This document shows, one piece after another, positions 60,978 to 64,000 of a stretch of DNA of 64,000 bases (the stretch's first letter is position 1; each line of letters begins with the position of its first letter). The notes below the pieces were generated by a model, which ran no database searches, was not told the origin of the DNA, and saw only the letters and a program-made list of their open reading frames with translations. The stretch comes from Burkholderia plantarii (GTDB lineage: Bacteria; Pseudomonadota; Gammaproteobacteria; Burkholderiales; Burkholderiaceae), in contig NZ_CP007213.1 in NCBI RefSeq assembly GCF_001411805.1, positions 3,286,001 through 3,350,000 on the forward strand, written 5' to 3'. Position numbers and translations under genes: made by a program.

Positions 60978-63293
60978 ATGAACGCCTCGTCCCTGTTGTC
61001 CCGCCGCGTGCGGATCCTGACGTTCGCCGGCCTCGGCGCCACGTCCGTCCCCGCGTTCGCACTCGATCCGTTCACGGTCACCGATATCCGGATCGAAGGG
61101 CTGCACCGGATCGAGCCGGGCTCGGTGTTCGCCTACCTGCCCGTCAAGCAGGGCGATACGTTCACCGATGATCTGGCCTCCGAATCAATCCGCAAGCTCT
61201 ACGCCACCGGCTTCTTCAACGACGTGAAGGTGGCCACCGAGGGCAGCGTGGTGATCGTCCAGGTGCAGGAGCGCCCGGCCATCGCGTCGATCGATTTCGC
61301 CGGCATCAAGGAGTTCGACAAGGACAACCTGATCAAGGCGATGACGGCGGTCGGCCTCGCGAACGGCCGCTACTACGACAAGTCGCTGGTGGACAAGGCC
61401 GAGCAGGAACTGAAGCGCCAGTACCTGACGCGCGGCTACTACGCGGCCGAGGTCACCACCACCATCACGCCGGTGGACGCGAACCGCGTGGCGATCCTGT
61501 TCTCGGTGGCCGAAGGCCCGAGCGCGAAGATCCGCCAGATCAACTTCATCGGCAACCGCACGTTCAAGTCGAGCACGCTGCTCGACGAGATGCAGCTGTC
61601 CACGCCGAACTGGTTCTCGTGGTACACGAAGAACGATCTCTACTCGAAGGAAAAGCTCTCGGGCGACCTCGAGAACGTGCGCTCGTACTACCTGAACCGC
61701 GGCTACCTGGAGTTCTCGATCGACTCCACCCAGGTGTCGATCTCGCCCGACCGCAAGGACATGTACCTGACGCTCACGGTCCATGAAGGCGAGCCGTACA
61801 CGCTCTCGAGCGTGAAGCTCTCGGGCAACCTGCTCGATCGCGACGCCGAGCTGCGCAAGCTCGTGAAGGTGAAGGCCGGCGAGCGCTTCTCGGCCGAGAA
61901 GCTGCAGCAAAGCACCAAGGCGATCGTCGACCGGCTCGGCACCTACGGCTACGCGTTCGCCACCGTCAACGCGCAGCCCGAGATCGACCAGGCCACGCAC
62001 AAGGTCGGCCTCACGCTGGTGGTCGATCCGGGCCACCGCGTCTACGTTCGCCACATCAACGTGGTCGGCAATTCGCGCACGCGCGACGAGGTGGTGCGCC
62101 GCGAGATGCGCCAGATGGAGAGCGCCTGGTTCGATTCGGGGCGCCTGGCGCTGTCGAAGGACCGCATCAACCGCCTCGGCTACTTCACCGACGTGGACGT
62201 GACGACGGTGCCGGTGGAAGGCACCACCGACCAGGTGGACGTGAACGTGAAGGTGACCGAGAAGCCGACCGGCTCGATCACGCTCGGCCTCGGCTACGGC
62301 TCGGGCGAAGGCCCGATCATCTCGGCGGGCGTCTCGCAGGACAACGTGTTCGGCTCGGGCACGAGCCTCTCGTTGACGGTCAACACGGCCACCACCTACC
62401 GCACGCTGGCGGTCGAGCAGGTCGACCCGTACTTCACCGTGGACGGCATCCGCCGCATCACCGACGTCTACTACCGCACGAGCCAGCCGCTCTATTATTC
62501 GAGCAACACCGACACGAGCTTCCGCGTGATCACCTACGGCGCGTCGATGAAGTTCGGCATCCCGTTCTCGGAGACCGACACGGTGTTCTTCGGCGCCGGC
62601 CTGGAACAGGACCGGCTCGACGTCGATTCGACCACGCCGCAAAGCTATATCGATTACGTGAATTCGTTCGGCCGCGTCTCGAACAACGTGCCGGTGACGG
62701 TGGGCTGGTCGCGCGACAACCGCGACAGCTCGCTGATCCCGAGCAAGGGCTATTTCCTGCAGGCCAACGCCGAATACGGCACGCCGATCGCCACCACCAC
62801 CTACGCGAAGGGCGACCTGCAGGCGCAGTACTACTACTCGTTCGCGCGCGGCTTCATCCTCGGCCTGAACTTCCAGGGCGGCTACGGCAAGGGGCTCGGC
62901 GGCAAGCCCTATCCGATCTTCAAGAACTACTACGCGGGCGGCATCGGCTCGGTGCGCGGCTACGAATCGAGCTCGCTCGGCCCGCGCGACGCCACCACCG
63001 GCGACCCGATCGGCGGCTCGAAGATGGTGGTGGGCAACATCGAGCTGACGGTGCCGCTGCCCGGCACCGGCTACGACCGCACGCTGCGCGTGTTCACGTT
63101 CGTGGACGGCGGCAACGTGTGGGGCTCGGAAGGCAACAGCATCGGCGCGAACGGCCTGCGCTACAGCTACGGCGCCGGCCTCGAATGGATCTCGCCGATC
63201 GGCCCGCTCAAGATCGATCTCGGCTTCCCGGTCGTCAAGCACACCGGCGACCAGTACCAGAAATTCCAGTTCCAGATCGGCACGTCGTTCTGA
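60978..63293 (+). CDS. bamA: BamA-type Omp85 outer-membrane assembly protein (possible paralogue)
   Basis: 771 residues from ATG 60978; signal peptide MNASSLLSRRVRILTFAGLG...AFA. Five POTRA-like repeats fill residues ~28-425 (FTVTDIRIEGLHRIEPGSVF; INFIGNRTFKSSTLLDEM; SVKLSGNLLDRDAELRK; HINVVGNSRTRDEVVRREM). A 16-strand barrel follows, with the loop-6 motif GSVRGYESSSLGPRD and a terminal Phe (QFQIGTSF). Inserts beta-barrel proteins in the outer membrane. The normal partners rseP upstream and skp/lpxD downstream are absent, so this is probably a second copy and the symbol is given in the broad sense. Confidence 0.88.
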   Translation: MNASSLLSRRVRILTFAGLGATSVPAFALDPFTVTDIRIEGLHRIEPGSVFAYLPVKQGDTFTDDLASESIRKLYATGFFNDVKVATEGSVVIVQVQERPAIASIDFAGIKEFDKDNLIKAMTAVGLANGRYYDKSLVDKAEQELKRQYLTRGYYAAEVTTTITPVDANRVAILFSVAEGPSAKIRQINFIGNRTFKSSTLLDEMQLSTPNWFSWYTKNDLYSKEKLSGDLENVRSYYLNRGYLEFSIDSTQVSISPDRKDMYLTLTVHEGEPYTLSSVKLSGNLLDRDAELRKLVKVKAGERFSAEKLQQSTKAIVDRLGTYGYAFATVNAQPEIDQATHKVGLTLVVDPGHRVYVRHINVVGNSRTRDEVVRREMRQMESAWFDSGRLALSKDRINRLGYFTDVDVTTVPVEGTTDQVDVNVKVTEKPTGSITLGLGYGSGEGPIISAGVSQDNVFGSGTSLSLTVNTATTYRTLAVEQVDPYFTVDGIRRITDVYYRTSQPLYYSSNTDTSFRVITYGASMKFGIPFSETDTVFFGAGLEQDRLDVDSTTPQSYIDYVNSFGRVSNNVPVTVGWSRDNRDSSLIPSKGYFLQANAEYGTPIATTTYAKGDLQAQYYYSFARGFILGLNFQGGYGKGLGGKPYPIFKNYYAGGIGSVRGYESSSLGPRDATTGDPIGGSKMVVGNIELTVPLPGTGYDRTLRVFTFVDGGNVWGSEGNSIGANGLRYSYGAGLEWISPIGPLKIDLGFPVVKHTGDQYQKFQFQIGTSF

Positions 63294-63412
63294 ACGAACG
63301 CGCTGCCCGCGCTGTCTACCGTGTTCCGCGGCGGCCGGTTTCGCGTAGGATATCCGCCGGTCCGCCCGCGGACCGGCGGCACCGGCCTGCGCCGCCCATC
63401 CCACGGAGACGT

Positions 63413-64000
63413 ATGAATTCCTCGACCGACCGGGCCGCGGCGCTCGGCACGCTGCTGATCGCCGCCCTCACCGCCCTGCCGCTCGGCGCGCTGCCCGCCA
63501 CCGCCCGGGCCGCGAGCTTCGACTGCGCGAACGCCGCGACGCCGACCGAAAAGCGCATCTGCGCCGACCCGCGGCTCTCGAAGCAGGACGACGCGCTGCG
63601 CGCGCTCTACGCGCGCGTCGGCGACTCGCCCGACTGGCGCGCCGACCAGCGCGCCTGGCTGGCCTCGCGCGACGCCTGCGGCGACGCGGTCTGCCTGCGC
63701 AACCTCTATGCCGACCGCCTCGTGGTGCTGCGCCACGCGAGCACGCCGTTCCGCTGGGACACGCGCTGGCAGCGCGTGGACGCGAGCGGCCATGCCGGCG
63801 CCCGGCTCGACATCTCGCACGCGAACGCGCGGAGCTTCTCGTTCAGCTTCGACGCCGTCACGGGCGCGAACTCGGGCGCGCTGTCCGAGATCGCCACGTT
63901 CTCGTCGCCGGACCTCGCGCGCTACGTCGGCAACGCGAAGATGGACACGCGCGGCTGCACGCTGACGTTCCGGCGCGTGCTGAACCGCCTGCACGTGGAC
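63413..64000 (+). CDS. Secreted LprI-like/DUF1311-type protein (3' end outside window)
   Basis: 196 codons visible, open to the right edge. Sec signal peptide (LGTLLIAALTALPLGALPATARA), then SFDCANAATPTEKRICADPRLSKQDDALRALYARV and DQRAWLASRDACGDAVCLRNLYADRL, the four-Cys helical hairpin of LprI/DUF1311 (lysozyme-inhibitor-like) proteins. A beta-rich domain begins after residue ~110 and is incomplete. ACGGAG lies just before the ATG. Probably periplasmic. Possibly co-transcribed with the BamA-type gene, 119 bases upstream. Confidence 0.82.
   Translation, partial: MNSSTDRAAALGTLLIAALTALPLGALPATARAASFDCANAATPTEKRICADPRLSKQDDALRALYARVGDSPDWRADQRAWLASRDACGDAVCLRNLYADRLVVLRHASTPFRWDTRWQRVDASGHAGARLDISHANARSFSFSFDAVTGANSGALSEIATFSSPDLARYVGNAKMDTRGCTLTFRRVLNRLHVD

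Noticed and set aside
61185..63404. Long minus-strand open frame opposite the BamA-type gene
   Set aside because: Pure shadow of a gene with signal peptide, POTRA repeats and barrel. Composition is arginine/valine-rich with no domain.
1..64000. rRNA, tRNA, insertion sequences and replication origins
   Set aside because: Looked for tRNA-like cloverleaf ends, transposase motifs with terminal inverted repeats, and DnaA-box clusters by eye; none was convincing.

Overview
The window reads as chromosome of a high-G+C beta-proteobacterium, most likely a Burkholderia of the plant-associated type. The grounds are the strong G/C third-position bias, the many LysR-controlled catabolic modules, ATGA-coupled genes, and protein families typical of that genus. 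No rRNA, tRNA, insertion sequence, integrase or CRISPR array was found. The species call is inference.

Layout. 1-3 kb: an HxlR regulator (cut by the window edge) divergent from an MFS exporter across three operator-like boxes, then a LysR regulator. 3-6.7 kb: a decaying sugar-acid pathway with a 2-hydroxyacid dehydrogenase carrying an internal deletion, an intact IlvD/Edd dehydratase, and a fused remnant of a DapA-family aldolase and an MFS transporter. 7-11.6 kb: HAD phosphatase, MEKHLA protein, a chimeric sensor-HPt protein and a TauE/SafE permease. 12.2-20.7 kb: an ECF sigma / RskA-like anti-sigma pair followed by DUF1295, two cyclopropane-synthase-like methyltransferases, lipocalin, FAD oxidoreductase and DUF1365. 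Three sites with the identical architecture GCATCC-N16-CGTAT precede the sigma gene, DUF1295 and the FAD gene, which suggests one autoregulated membrane-lipid-modification regulon.

21-24.9 kb: LysR / MFS / M81 peptidase (MlrC) module with a perfect 10+10 operator palindrome. 25.4-33.9 kb: a hypothetical gene, an NCS1 nucleobase/hydantoin-type permease, LysR, and an operon FMO - RidA - RidA - DUF1028 - M20 deacetylase (an unassigned nitrogen-compound pathway). 34-36.4 kb: a short-chain dehydrogenase pseudogene and an orphan CblD/CfaE-like fimbrial tip protein whose 5' end abuts thirteen perfect copies of a 13-bp repeat. 36.4-42.6 kb: M20 amidohydrolase, DUF3100 membrane protein, aldehyde dehydrogenase, hydroxyisobutyrate-type dehydrogenase and divergent LysR. 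42.8-45.8 kb: an electrophile-response-like operon (old yellow enzyme, NTF2-like, quinone-reductase-like MDR, Cys-containing HxlR). 46.2-48.3 kb: TetR plus DHA2 exporter with palindromic operators. 48.8-52.4 kb: YceH, MFS, two small ORFs behind a clear sigma70 promoter, and an EamA pseudogene. 53-55.4 kb: MocR regulator divergent from cupin and carboxymuconolactone-decarboxylase-like genes.

55.4-59.8 kb is the most unusual region. It holds a 997-residue MACPF (perforin-like) protein with a C-terminal QxW-type trefoil-like region, followed on the same strand by a nuclease with two complete HNH domains and then the broken start of a third gene. The window ends with a small hypothetical gene, a BamA-type Omp85 protein away from the usual bamA neighbourhood, and the start of a secreted LprI-like protein.

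Main candidates for something new: the MACPF/tandem-HNH pair, the three-promoter ECF regulon, the FMO-RidA-DUF1028 operon, and the 13-bp repeat at the adhesin gene.
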